From: CAWCUK01 sp963798775
Lineage (GTDB): Bacteria; Bacteroidota; Ignavibacteria; Ignavibacteriales; Ignavibacteriaceae
Assembly (NCBI GenBank): GCA_963798775.1
Contig: CAWCUK010000008.1
Location: 1-64,000 of the forward strand
Length of the DNA: 64,000 nucleotides
Direction: 5' to 3'
Shown: in pieces, positions 43,700 to 54,078 of the stretch
Position numbering within the stretch: the stretch's first letter is position 1
Layout: each line of letters opens with the position of its first letter
The notes under the pieces: model-generated
The model's input: only the letters and a program-made list of their open reading frames with translations
What the model was told of the DNA's origin: nothing
The model's database searches: none
Position numbers and translations under genes: made by a program

Positions 43700-44884
43700 C
43701 TAAAATTCTATATTTTTAATTCTAACCGAAAAGCCGGTGAAGTTTATTTCTGAATAGGAATCCGCGTTCGCGTATGTACTATAATATTCAACTAAAAGAT
43801 GATCGGTTATATAATGCAAAAATGTATTTTCTGTCGGTGAACTTAACAACCTAAATAATCCTTCCGAAGAAATTCCAAAACCGTTTGATTTATTATTTTG
43901 AAAATTTTTCCCGGTTGTTCTTCCGGTGGTGATTATTAGTGTTTCGAAGAATCTAAAAATATGCCCGCGATGAACCGCGACAAAATTACTTCCTTTCAAG
44001 CCGATAAGTTGATTGACGGGCTGAATTTTTCCGAAAGCGTTTTCGTAGGAATAACCATTTATATCAGAGTTAACTAACATATCTTCCGCTTCGGCGGTGA
44101 AAGAATAATCAACTACTTTCATTTTTAAATTTGAATTAATAAAATCAATACCAAAATTTAAAGAATAACCTAATCTTGCTGTTCTCGGAAACGGATCCTT
44201 CTGAGAAGGGTCTATATAATAAATATTATCACCTATGTTAGTAAGAGAATAACCAGCAGCGAAATTAACATCGGGTTTGAGATATGTTGAAGGTTTTAAA
44301 TTTTCATTGAAAAACAATTTAGAAATTGGCGCAGAAATTAAAGCGCCAAAGTCAGTTAGAGTTCCGGTTGCCGTACCTTTAGGTTGGCCGGTAAGAACTG
44401 ATTTAAATGATTTTACCGAAAGTCCCAAATTGAATTGTAAATAATAATCATAACCGGCGCCGAGACTGAAGCAGTCAAATTCATCATAACTTTCAAAACT
44501 TCCATTTGATGAAGTAAAAGTGCCGAAACTAAATTTGTTATGGAGATAACCCGCGCCAACCGATAAAGGTATATTATATTTTTCTTTAAAATTATAACCG
44601 GCCGCGACACCGGATGTTTTAAAAGTAACAGGAGTATTTTTCCATTTTGTTTCCGAAGGCATTAACAGAAATGAAAGATTATTTTCTCGCGAAGAAAAAC
44701 CAAGCTGAGCGGGATTAAAATAAAAACTGGTCGCTTCATTAAGCGGGACTGCCGTTCCGATTTGTCCCGCGCCTTGCAGCAGCGGCGACTGCTGAAAAAG
44801 CAATGAAGGGAGCGCTGTTTCAGATTGCGCGAAAGTATAACCGCTTAATATTAAAACCATTAGAATAAAAAAATTCTTCTTCAT
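43700..44884 (-). CDS. PorV/PorQ-like outer-membrane beta-barrel protein
   Basis: This 394-residue protein has a signal peptide (FILMVLILSGYTFAQ). It shows the PorV-like opening GAGQIGTAVPLNEATSFYFN with PAQLG, then barrel strands (LSVGAGYLHNKFSFG, YDYYLQFNLGLSVKSFKSVL, NFAAGYSLTNIGDN, RLGYSLNFGI) and a C-terminal strand ending RIKNIEF. PorV-like proteins shuttle or hold type IX cargo at the outer membrane. Whether this copy does so is inference, though eight cargo-like proteins lie nearby. It is transcribed alone. Confidence 0.72.
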   Translation of the reverse strand: MKKNFFILMVLILSGYTFAQSETALPSLLFQQSPLLQGAGQIGTAVPLNEATSFYFNPAQLGFSSRENNLSFLLMPSETKWKNTPVTFKTSGVAAGYNFKEKYNIPLSVGAGYLHNKFSFGTFTSSNGSFESYDEFDCFSLGAGYDYYLQFNLGLSVKSFKSVLTGQPKGTATGTLTDFGALISAPISKLFFNENLKPSTYLKPDVNFAAGYSLTNIGDNIYYIDPSQKDPFPRTARLGYSLNFGIDFINSNLKMKVVDYSFTAEAEDMLVNSDINGYSYENAFGKIQPVNQLIGLKGSNFVAVHRGHIFRFFETLIITTGRTTGKNFQNNKSNGFGISSEGLFRLLSSPTENTFLHYITDHLLVEYYSTYANADSYSEINFTGFSVRIKNIEF

Positions 44885-45199
44885 TTAAATTTCTCCTTTT
44901 GTATTTAAATCGTGGGAATTCGAAATTCCACTGAATTTATAAATTAAATTACTTATCTATTTTATAATTTGCTACCAAAAAACTTTTTCCAAAATATTGG
45001 AATTATATTAGAAAAATTAAATTTTGTATTGTATAAGTATATATATATATATATATTTATGCTGCTTTTTATAAAAAAATGGGGAGACCTAAACAGAGGA
45101 GCAATTCTAAGTAATCATTATATGTAGAGTAATTTTTTTAACAAATAAATTTTTAGGCGGATTTATTCCGACTTAACTTTTAAAGTAAAGGTTTAAAAG
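44885..45199. other. AT-rich intergenic gap with a (TA)n tract
   Basis: The gap between the divergent genes ending at 44884 and starting at 45200 is very AT-rich. A simple TA-dinucleotide run covers about 45038-45057. No RNA gene or reading frame of note was seen. Promoters for both flanking genes presumably lie here. Confidence 0.6.
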
Positions 45200-45847
45200 A
45201 TGAAAAAAATAATTGCGCTGTGCTTTTTATTAACATTTACAATCTTAGCACAAAATGATAATTCAAAGCCATTTAGTAAATTGGATTTCGGGATTCTGGG
45301 AGGATTCAATTTACAACAAACTTCAAAGCTCGGAGGTGATTTTCACCTTGAGTTAAAGGCCAATTTAACTTCCAACTTTATACTTTTTTCCGCCGGGTAT
45401 TTTAAAACTTACAAACCGGTAATTCAAGATGTAAAAACTTATGGTAAAGCTTTTATAGACAATGACACTATATACCAGGTCTTTAGTATTTACTGTTTTA
45501 GATGAAAATTATGATGTTTTTCCTGTTTCAGTCGGTGTTCAGTATTTGTTTAGGGGAGGTGAAACGATAAGACCTTATTTAATTTCCAACATAGCTTATA
45601 ATTTTATTAACGCTAAATCGGAAAGAACTCCGGGAGTTAGTTGGTCGTACAATTCTTATCAAGATGTCCCGGAAGATACAGAACAAAGTACTCTGCTTCT
45701 TACCCGGAAAATTCGGTTAGCGTAAGTTTGGGAATCGGTTCAAATTTTAATATAAATAATAACTTCTTTTTTGATGTAAGATATCTATTTAATAATAATG
45801 AAAAAACAACGAACTCACACCACATATTATTTGGAATCTTTCTCTAA
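45200..45847 (+). CDS. Outer-membrane beta-barrel protein, broken by two frameshifts
   Basis: Three overlapping frames join into one protein of about 215 residues. A signal peptide (MKKIIALCFLLTFTILAQ) is followed by barrel strands (FGILGGFNLQQTSKLGGDFH, SNFILFSAGYFKTYKP), then after a shift near 45465-45480 by VFTVLDENYDVFPVSVGVQY and IRPYLISNIAYNFINA. After a second shift near 45678-45692 comes SYPENSVSVSLGIGSNFNIN, ending HHILFGIFL. The '(F)P(V)(S)VGVQYLF..G....PYL' motif is typical of small Bacteroidota outer-membrane proteins. Two compensating indels could be real decay or assembly error. Confidence 0.65.
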
Positions 45848-45872
45848 TTTTTAAAAGCTATAGGAAGAAATT

Positions 45873-47141
45873 ATGTTTAAGACTTTAATTATTGCGTTAG
45901 CGTTAATCTTTGCTTCTCTGAATTTATATTCTCAATCCCAAAAGGATTTATTTTTATTGAAGGATAATTCCGCTGTAAATATAGGGAAATACGCTCAACA
46001 AGTTTCAAAAAACAATAACGCGATAATTGACAGCATGATCATCATTCCCAAAAGAGGCCCCAAAACTAAAATATTAGTTGATTACCTAAAGCCAAATCAA
46101 ATTAATTCATTAGTATTTTCTTTTTTAGATAATGATTCAACATGGCAAAAATACCTTAAGGTAATTTATACTTATGACTCATTTGGAAGAACATCTAATA
46201 TTTTAGAGCAATGGTTGCCTGACAGTATATGGACAAACAGTTTTACTGATATCTTTACATATGATTCCTTAGGCAACAAAATAATGGATGTATCAAAAAT
46301 ATGGAATGGGCAAGACTGGGAAAACCTTTTTAGGACATCAAATAAATTTTATAAAAACGGCGATAAGGTTTCTATGACAGAAAGGTATTTAAATGGTAGT
46401 TGGATAAACTTCAATAAAATAACAGCATATTTTTCGAAAGGATTAAAGTCTTCTGAGTTGATTGAAGAATTTGAAAATAATTATTGGGTTATTAAAAGAT
46501 TAAATGAATTTAGTTATGATGAATCCAATAATCTAATTTCAGTTGTGGATGAACAATGGGACGGCACTGATTGGAATAACTATATGCGGATAAATATTAA
46601 ACATGATACATTGTCTAATCAAACATCTCAGCTTATCGATATATGGGATAATAATAATTGGATAAAATACGGGCGTTTTTTATATAAATATAATTTAGAA
46701 AATAATTTAGAACATGCCTCTTTTGACGCATGGGAAAATGGCGGATGGGTTGGAGAAGATAACAGCATTTATATTAACAGCCCGGAATATTTGGATTTAC
46801 ATTTTTTAACTCACCGGGTGGATATTTATTATCATAATTCTTTAACTGATATATCTTCAAATAAAAAAAATGAACCGGAAACATTTCAACTATTTCAAAA
46901 CTATCCAAACCCGTTTAATCCCGCTACAAAAATAAGTTATCAACTTAAGGAAGACGGATATGTAAGTTTGAATGTTTATAATTTAATTGGAGAAGAGGTT
47001 GCTAAACTTGTAAATGAAGTGCAGTCGCAAGGCTTATACTCAATAAACTTTAACGCAGGTTCTTTGCCAAGCGGAATATATTTTTATAAAATTCACTCCA
47101 ACAGTTCAACAGCCGTAAAGAAAATGATATTATTAAAGTAA
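45873..47141 (+). CDS. Secreted repeat protein with type IX sorting domain
   Basis: This 422-residue protein has a signal peptide (TLIIALALIFASLNLYSQ). At least five repeats of about 40-45 residues follow, built on 'W....(W)....YTYDS.GN...', for example IFTYDSLGNKIMDVSKIWNG, RLNEFSYDESNNLISVVDEQ and IDIWDNNNWIKYGRFLYKYN. The sorting domain runs from NYPNPFNPATKISYQL to KKMILLK. The repeats resemble YD-type strand repeats of secreted Bacteroidota proteins. Function is unknown. A shared terminator separates it from the convergent gene at 47208. Confidence 0.82.
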   Translation: MFKTLIIALALIFASLNLYSQSQKDLFLLKDNSAVNIGKYAQQVSKNNNAIIDSMIIIPKRGPKTKILVDYLKPNQINSLVFSFLDNDSTWQKYLKVIYTYDSFGRTSNILEQWLPDSIWTNSFTDIFTYDSLGNKIMDVSKIWNGQDWENLFRTSNKFYKNGDKVSMTERYLNGSWINFNKITAYFSKGLKSSELIEEFENNYWVIKRLNEFSYDESNNLISVVDEQWDGTDWNNYMRINIKHDTLSNQTSQLIDIWDNNNWIKYGRFLYKYNLENNLEHASFDAWENGGWVGEDNSIYINSPEYLDLHFLTHRVDIYYHNSLTDISSNKKNEPETFQLFQNYPNPFNPATKISYQLKEDGYVSLNVYNLIGEEVAKLVNEVQSQGLYSINFNAGSLPSGIYFYKIHSNSSTAVKKMILLK

Positions 47142-47158
47142 CAGCTTTCTACATTTGA

Positions 47159-47189
47159 AAAAGCCGCTTCAAAAAATTGGGCGGCTTTT
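47159..47189. terminator. Bidirectional terminator between convergent genes
   Basis: AAAAGCCGC (47159-47167) and GCGGCTTTT (47181-47189) form a 9-base stem, with A residues before and a T run after, so it can act on both strands. It lies between genes ending at 47141 and 47208. Confidence 0.8.
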
Positions 47190-47207
47190 TTTCTACCTTT
47201 CCAATCC

Positions 47208-49697
47208 CTATTTCAACAAAATCATCTTTTTAATATTCCTATAAACACCGTTTCCGTAATCCGCTTCAATTGAGTATAAATAAATACCGCTGCTTAATCC
47301 TTCCGCGTGAAAGTTTACTTCATGAAGTCCGGCATTTATTGTACCGGAAAAGAGAGTTTTCATTCTTCGTCCGAGAACATCGTATAAACAAATTTTTACG
47401 TAACTTTGTTGAGGCAGTGAGTATTTAATAATGGTTTCGGGATTAAACGGATTGGGATAATTTTGAAATAAAGCAAAATCAGTAGGAATTTGCTCAGCTG
47501 ATGCTGCCGCGTCAGTCAACCCGGATAACTCAAAAATATTTCCGTAAACATCATAACCTTTTCCTTCGTTTCTTGTATCCGACCAGGTAAAATAAATTTT
47601 ATTTTTGTTAACAATGCTACGAAGATAATTTAGCTCTTTTTTTGAACTGCTGTTAGTTAAAATTGTGTCTTTTAATAAAGTGCCGTTCATAGCAAAAAAT
47701 TTAGAAACAAATGTATTATTTATTTGATTAGTGTAGATAAATCCGCGATTACCTAAGCTCAAAATATTCTGCACTAAAACTATCCGAGCGAATTCTTCAA
47801 AATATCTTTCGAACACCATTTTATCTGTCAACTCCTCAAAATCGGGATTTACAATTTTTCCTGAAATAGTTATAACCGTATTATCTTTCTCTTCACTTAT
47901 AGTTAAGAATTTATCCTCTCCAAGATAATAGTGGAGATAATATTTATTTTCTTTAACCTGCAGCGGTTCAAGATCGAATGAATATTTTTCCAGATGATTT
48001 CCCCAGATAAGCCAGATTCCGGCGAAATTTACAGAAGTATCGAAGAAAGCTCTTAAGTGGTTGAAGTTTTGATCGCGTGAAATAAATTTTTCTTTTATAA
48101 TATTCCCGTCGCTTCCGGCCTTAATTAGTTTTAAGCCGGAACTATCGCGAAAAACTATTATAAAAACTGAATCAGAGATTACTTTCGTTTCTATAAAATA
48201 TTCATTATTTACAGATGATAATTCCTTAGAAAATATTTTATTTAAATCTTTATCATAAACGGCGAAACCGGCGGCTGTTTTATTTTTATCATTTTTTTTT
48301 ACCCAGGGAGCGACCGCTTCCCCATTCTTAAAAAATGAAACTTTTATAAAATCTATTTCTTTCGGCTGACCGGTTTCCCCGTTTTCGCTAATTTTTACTC
48401 CATAAGTTTTTTCCTCGTTTTTATAAATTGAAAAAACATTATCATCATCATATTTAACAAGAGAAATATTTTCTTCATTACTGCCGGATTCATCATCATT
48501 TATCGCGGAAGAACTTATTTTATTCAGATGATCATATTTATTTATATAGACATTTCTGTTATCTGTTGAAACCGCGTAAAAAATATCCGATCCCGCGTAA
48601 AATAAAGTTTTGCCTAAACGTTCTTCTGTTTCGCCGGAAATAATCTCGCCGGATTGTTTTCCCTCAGAATCGAATTTTATAAGATAATTTTTATACTTCA
48701 TTTGAGAGTCAAACTTTTCTGAATTAAAGATTAAATAAAAACCGTCATCGCTTTTATTCGTAATAGACATCTGCAATTTTTGTTCTTCATATAATCCCGG
48801 CAATTGAATAGAATCGATAGCCGTTAAAACTTCCCCATTAGTATTTAATTCAACAGAATAAAGTTTATAAGTAGAGTCGTTTCTCCAAAATAGTTTATAA
48901 GTAGAATCATTTAAAGAAACAGATTTGAGATTATAAGCGGAAATATAGCCCCAATTATCAAAAACATTTTCTAAAGATTTAATAAATATAGTTTTTGTTG
49001 AAATAGAATCTTTGTGATTTATAAAAGTAGCGTACAAGCCTGTTTCCATTGTATCGGAACTGAATCCATTTATCCAAGCAAAAAAATAATTATTCTTAGG
49101 ATTAGCAGAGGCGGTAATTTGAGTTACATAATTTGAACCAAGATCAATAGAAGGAATTATAACATCACCATTAGTTTTTACAGCCGCAAAATTTATATCT
49201 CCGCCTTCATTTGATAAAAAATAAAAATTGCTGTCTTGGGAAGTAATAACTTGTCCGCCGTAAATATAGCCGGTGCCGCACCAGTCAGTTTGGCCGCCAC
49301 CTATTTGCTGTTCGGAAATTCTTGTATTAGATTGGTTATAAATACCGGAGAAAAAAGTAAAATAAGGCAGTACATCTATTCCACCGCCGCCGCTAGATTT
49401 TCTTAAAGAAAGCAAAAAACCATCTTTATTCAGATAAAAAGATGTATATAACGGAATGGTGAAATTATCACCGATTTTATTTCCGTTTCGGTCAAATTTT
49501 TGAGAAAAAGTTTGAGGAATTCCTTCCCTGTAATCAATCCACGAAATAATAAAATTATTACTGTTGGTTGTTGTAATAGCGGGATGTTCTTTTAGAAAAG
49601 TAGAAGGTGAATTTTCGGCGCCGTTAACTTTAAAATCAGAATTTTGCGGATAGGAAACTGATAATAAAAAAGAAACAAGAATCGCTAGCTTTTTCAT
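47208..49697 (-). CDS. Large secreted protein with type IX sorting domain
   Basis: This 829-residue protein has a signal peptide (MKKLAILVSFLLSVSYPQN). A long repetitive beta-strand region follows, with units like ITTTNSNNFIISWIDYREGI and QKFDRNGNKIGDNF, and a late repeat FTWSDTRNEGKGYDVYGNIF. Such 'W.D.R.....DVY.....G' units suggest a propeller. The sorting domain runs from NYPNPFNPETIIKYSLP to KKMILLK. It should be exported by the type IX system. The repeat family is not identified with certainty. Confidence 0.82.
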   Translation of the reverse strand: MKKLAILVSFLLSVSYPQNSDFKVNGAENSPSTFLKEHPAITTTNSNNFIISWIDYREGIPQTFSQKFDRNGNKIGDNFTIPLYTSFYLNKDGFLLSLRKSSGGGGIDVLPYFTFFSGIYNQSNTRISEQQIGGGQTDWCGTGYIYGGQVITSQDSNFYFLSNEGGDINFAAVKTNGDVIIPSIDLGSNYVTQITASANPKNNYFFAWINGFSSDTMETGLYATFINHKDSISTKTIFIKSLENVFDNWGYISAYNLKSVSLNDSTYKLFWRNDSTYKLYSVELNTNGEVLTAIDSIQLPGLYEEQKLQMSITNKSDDGFYLIFNSEKFDSQMKYKNYLIKFDSEGKQSGEIISGETEERLGKTLFYAGSDIFYAVSTDNRNVYINKYDHLNKISSSAINDDESGSNEENISLVKYDDDNVFSIYKNEEKTYGVKISENGETGQPKEIDFIKVSFFKNGEAVAPWVKKNDKNKTAAGFAVYDKDLNKIFSKELSSVNNEYFIETKVISDSVFIIVFRDSSGLKLIKAGSDGNIIKEKFISRDQNFNHLRAFFDTSVNFAGIWLIWGNHLEKYSFDLEPLQVKENKYYLHYYLGEDKFLTISEEKDNTVITISGKIVNPDFEELTDKMVFERYFEEFARIVLVQNILSLGNRGFIYTNQINNTFVSKFFAMNGTLLKDTILTNSSSKKELNYLRSIVNKNKIYFTWSDTRNEGKGYDVYGNIFELSGLTDAAASAEQIPTDFALFQNYPNPFNPETIIKYSLPQQSYVKICLYDVLGRRMKTLFSGTINAGLHEVNFHAEGLSSGIYLYSIEADYGNGVYRNIKKMILLK

Positions 49698-49804
49698 AAA
49701 AACCCCCGAAATTTGGTGTTAATAAATAACAGACTGAAAAAGTTTAATACAAGTTACAAAAATAATTCTAACTAAAAAATATTAAAGTATTTACGGAATT
49801 TTAT

Positions 49805-50561
49805 TCAACCCGGCTGCCGCTCAAAAATTTCTTGAGTAAGAATTCGTTTTTCTAAATCCATTTCTTTTCCGCAATTCGTACAAATAATTATTTCTTTATC
49901 TGTCTCATCTTCTATTATCAATTCCTCATCGCAGTCAAGGCAAGTTAATTTTTGGGGAATAGAAATTTCCTCCACTTTTGGTTGATTAGGAAATATACTT
50001 TTTAGTATTATTCCCGCGGCAAAAAATTAGCCAGCCGAGTATAGGGCCTAAAAAAAACAGCTTAAACAAACGAGATGAAACTATTACTTGTTTATCCGAA
50101 TTATTTATAGTTTTTATAATTTCATCAGAAATAAAATTTCGTTGTAATGAATAATAATTAGGAACGGCATTAACCGCTGGAGAAGAATTTGTATAATTTT
50201 TAAGGCTGATTAAACCAGCATTAGAGTTAAAAGTATAAGCTAAGTTTGTATTCTGAGCGAAGACTTTAAAATGATTTTCCCCGTCTTTAACAATTTTAAA
50301 AACACCGCCCCCGGTTTTAATATGCTTTCCTATAATAAAGTTTCCATCTAAATCATAAATTTGAATTCTGCCGTAATATTCATTTCCAACCACGAGGCGA
50401 TTTTGTAAGACCAAAAATGAGTTAATTTTGAAAAGAGGTAAATCCGCTGAGGAAAAATCGAAAGGAATAAAATTACAAGTTACTGTAAATAGAAATCCGG
50501 ATATGCCGTAAAAAATTAAAAAGTTAAAAAATTTTCTACAAACAGATAAAAGAAAGTTCAT
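49805..50561 (-). CDS. Membrane protein with C-terminal zinc ribbon, frameshifted
   Basis: The first frame (50561-49986) has an N-terminal membrane helix (FFNFLIFYGISGFLFTVTCN), a beta-rich domain (LVVGNEYYGRIQIYDLDGNF) and part of a second helix (KLFFLGPILGWLIF). It breaks in an A6/T6 run at 50021-50026. One added base continues it as FAAGIILKSIFPNQPKVEEI and then a cysteine-pair zinc ribbon: LTCLDCDEELIIEDET, IICTNCGKEMDLEKR, to a stop at 49805. The joined product is about 251 residues. No function is known. The homopolymer position makes a sequencing error plausible. Confidence 0.65.
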
Positions 50562-50867
50562 ACATCCCCATTTTAATTATCATCCATTTTAATAAAAGGT
50601 GAACTTAATATTTTTTCTAAAATTTTTCAAAAGAAAAGTTTAAGATTTAAAAAATTGTACATTGCGCGTTTTTAGGAATTTACCCGTACCAAATTTTTCC
50701 GGCAAAAAGAATAATATTGTTATTTACTTATTTCATTTATAACGATTTTTGCCTAAGTTATTTTAAATTTTTCATTAAACGAAAAAAACGATCGAAATAT
50801 TGTCCTTTATATTGCCGTAAAATTTCCTCTCGATCTTGAGAAAAAAATCTGCATAAAAAGTAAGTTA
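50562..50867. other. Intergenic gap between divergent genes
   Basis: The 306-base gap is AT-rich and separates the minus-strand zinc-ribbon gene from the plus-strand sensor kinase gene. Promoters for both probably lie here, but no box meeting the TTG / TAnnTTTG rule or other recognisable element was found. Confidence 0.5.
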
Positions 50868-53800
50868 ATGGATAAAGATTATTCTTCAAAAAAAGAAACA
50901 TTTCAAAAAAATTTTTGGAGCTATCTAAATACTTCCAACTTCGGAATTTTTAAGAAGTTTATATTTTCATTTTTAATAATCTCTTTAGTTCCGCTGCTCG
51001 TCTTTAGCGTTTTTACTTTAATTAATATTAGCTCAGTAAAAGAAGAAATAGTCAATCAAGTAACAGCAAGTTCAGACCAGAAGACAAAAGAAAGCATGGA
51101 ACTGCAGGCGGTTTTAACAGCGGAATCTGTGCGGAAATTTTTGCGGAAACGCGAAAATGATCTTTTTATATTGAAGCAAATTGAATTCAATCCTCAAAAC
51201 TTTCGTTTGTTTTCACTTCAGCATAAGTCAGAAATTTGGCAAAGAACAGGCACAAATAAAAATCCCTCCGAAGCAAAATATTTTATTCCGCTTTACAAAG
51301 AAATTTCATTAACCGATGCCGCATGGAAATGAATTAATTAAAATTCAAAATGATAAGATTCAGAATGAAGCTAAACTAAAGAACGTAAGAGAGCCGAGTA
51401 ATACAACGTTTTTAGATGAAGATTATTTTCTGCAGACGAAAAAACTAAAAGAAGGAGAAATTTATGTTTCTCACCTATCGGGATTTTTTGTTTCTAAAAA
51501 AGAGCAGTTAGGGCCGGCCGATAAAATTGAGGAAGCTGTTGAAGGAAAAATTTATGACGGTGTAATAAGATTCGCGACACCGATTTATAAAAATAATAAG
51601 TTCAGCGGAATTTTAGTTCTGGCTTTAGATCATCGGCATTTAATGGAATTCACCCAGCATATTCTTCCGAACCAAAATCAGTTTACGGTTTTTCCCGTTT
51701 ATAGTTCGGGAGATTACGCGTTTATGTTCGACGATAGAGGCTGGATAATTACTCATCCCAAACTATGGGATATTCCGGGAGTTGATAAAAACGGAAAACA
51801 GATACCCGCGTATACTGAAAATTCCTCTAAAGAAAATATTGAAGAAGGTAAAATTCCTTTTAATCTTGATTCCGTGGGATTTATAGATTCAAATTATCCT
51901 TTTGTAGCAAAGCAGGTTAGAATGCGGAGATACGGCTCAGTAACGACCACTAATGTAGGCGGCGTTAAAAAAGTTATGTCGTACGCGCCGATTTTGTATG
52001 ATAAAGGAGTATACAAAAATTCAGGAATTTTCGGCGGAATAACTATCGGCGCAAATTTAAAATTTTTTCATTCGGCCGCAAATAATATTGCACTGGATTT
52101 GAACCGGATTGTACTTTTTTTCAGGAATAACATTTTATTTATAATAATTATTACTTTATTATTCGCGGTTACCGCCTCATGGTTTATTTCCCGCAGTTTT
52201 ACAAAGCCGCTGCTTTCAATAACTGACGGCGCGAAAAAATTGGCCGAAGGTAATTTTGATAATCCTATAGAAATTGATAGAGACGATGAGATAGGATTTC
52301 TTTCCAATTCATTTAATTACATGGCGGAAGAATTAAAAAGGAAAAATAAAGAGCTGATAAATTCATTTGATGAATTAAAAAAATCGAATGAAGAAGTAAA
52401 AACTTACGCCGAAGATTTGGAATATCAATTAAATATTTTTAAAAGCATATTAAAAATCAGCAATATTCTTGGTTCTACGTTTAACATGAACCGGGTTTTG
52501 AAGCTAATACTGCAGTATTGCGTAAACACAATAGGTTTCGACCGCGCCATTCTTTATTTAATTGATGAAAACGAAAAGCATCTTGTCTGCCGGGAAATTT
52601 ACGGATTTTCAGAAAGCGAAGAAAAGTTAGCGAGAAAATCGAAATACAACATAAATCATTTCAACTGCATTGAAACCAGAGTTGTTAAAGAGGGAAAATT
52701 AATCTTCGTTGAAAATTTTTATAAATATAGTGACGCTACCGAACTTGATAAAAAAATAAGAAAAATATCCGGCAGTAAATCATTTGTATTTGTTCCGCTC
52801 CGGGTAAAAGAAAAAATAATCGGAATTTTGGGCGCCGATAAAATAAAATCAAAAACCGAAATATCGCAGATCGATGTGAATTCACTTCAAATTTTAACTA
52901 ACCAGGCATCGCGGGTAATTGAGAATACAAGGCTGGTCCAGGAAATAATTCATCAAAAGAATTTTAATGATGACATTTTAAAATTTATGCCGGACGGAGT
53001 AATTACGATAAATCAAAACGCAGAAATTACCAGCATAAACAGAGCCGCAAAAGATATACTGGAAATTCCGGACAATAACATTACACGAAAAAGCATTTGG
53101 GATATTTTCGAAAAGAATAAAAAAATTGTAGAAGAAATTTATAAAGCTGTTAAAGAAAAAGGTTTCTATAGAGAATTTAATCAGCCGATAAAATTAAACG
53201 GAATTGAGAAATTTTTAACAATAACAGTTTCCTTAATGAATGAAAAGCAGGGTGATAATTACGGAGCCGTGGTTATAATTCAAGATACCACCGAAAAGAA
53301 ACTGCTTGATGATCAAATACAAAGAATGGATAGACTTGCTTCCCTCGGTAAATTCGCGGCGGGAATTGCGCATGAAATTAGAAATCCATTAACAGGGATT
53401 AGTCTTTTTCTTGATGACCTTCATGATAAATTATACAAACAGCCGAATATTGTTAAGTTTATTGAACCTTGTTTGGAAGAAGTAGAAAGACTTGAAAATT
53501 TTATAAGTGAACTTCTGGAATATTCTTCGACTTCAAAGAATAATTTCTCTCAAAAAAACATCAATAAATTACTTGAAACAACAGTCCATTTTATTGAGCA
53601 GCAATATAAAAGCAGCGGAATTAAAATAATAAAAAACTTAAATTCTAATCTGCCCGACGTTTTAATAGACTCGGAAAAAATAAGACAATCGCTTCTGAAT
53701 ATATTGATAAACGCGGCTCAAGTAATGCCGGAAGGAGGAGTTTTAACTATCGCTACAAAATTAATAATAAATAATAATGAACGAGCAATGCTTGTAAACG

Positions 53801-54066
53801 ATGAAAATTCTTTAACAAATGATTGGATTAATATTTCCATTTCGGATACCGGGCCGGGAATTAAACAAGAGATGAAAGATAAAATTTTCGAGCCGTTCTA
53901 TACTAATAAAAAAGGCGGAACCGGTTTAGGGCTATCTATTACACACAGCATTATAGAAGAGCATAACGGTAAAATTGAAGTATTTAATTCCGAATCCGGC
54001 GGCGCTGTTTTTTCTATTAAAATTCCTGTTGTTTATAATAATCAAAAAGAGTCTGTAGAATATTAA
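50868..54066 (+). CDS. NtrB-like sensor histidine kinase (Cache-HAMP-GAF-PAS), frameshifted
   Basis: The first frame (50868-51332) holds a membrane helix (FIFSFLIISLVPLLVFSVFT) and the start of an extracytoplasmic sensor domain. A one-base shift at about 51290-51320 moves the rest to a second frame (51316-54066). That part holds the remaining Cache-like domain, a second helix (NILFIIIITLLFAVTASWFI), HAMP (SFTKPLLSITDGAKKLAEGN), GAF (VLKLILQYCVNTIGFDRAIL), PAS (FMPDGVITINQNAEITSINR), HisKA (GIAHEIRNPLTGISLFLDDL, phospho-histidine in HEIRNP) and HATPase (SDTGPGI, GGTGLGLS). It should phosphorylate the NtrC-like regulator encoded 12 bases downstream. The external ligand is unknown, possibly an amino acid. 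Confidence 0.83.
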
Positions 54067-54078
54067 GGAGATTTCTTT

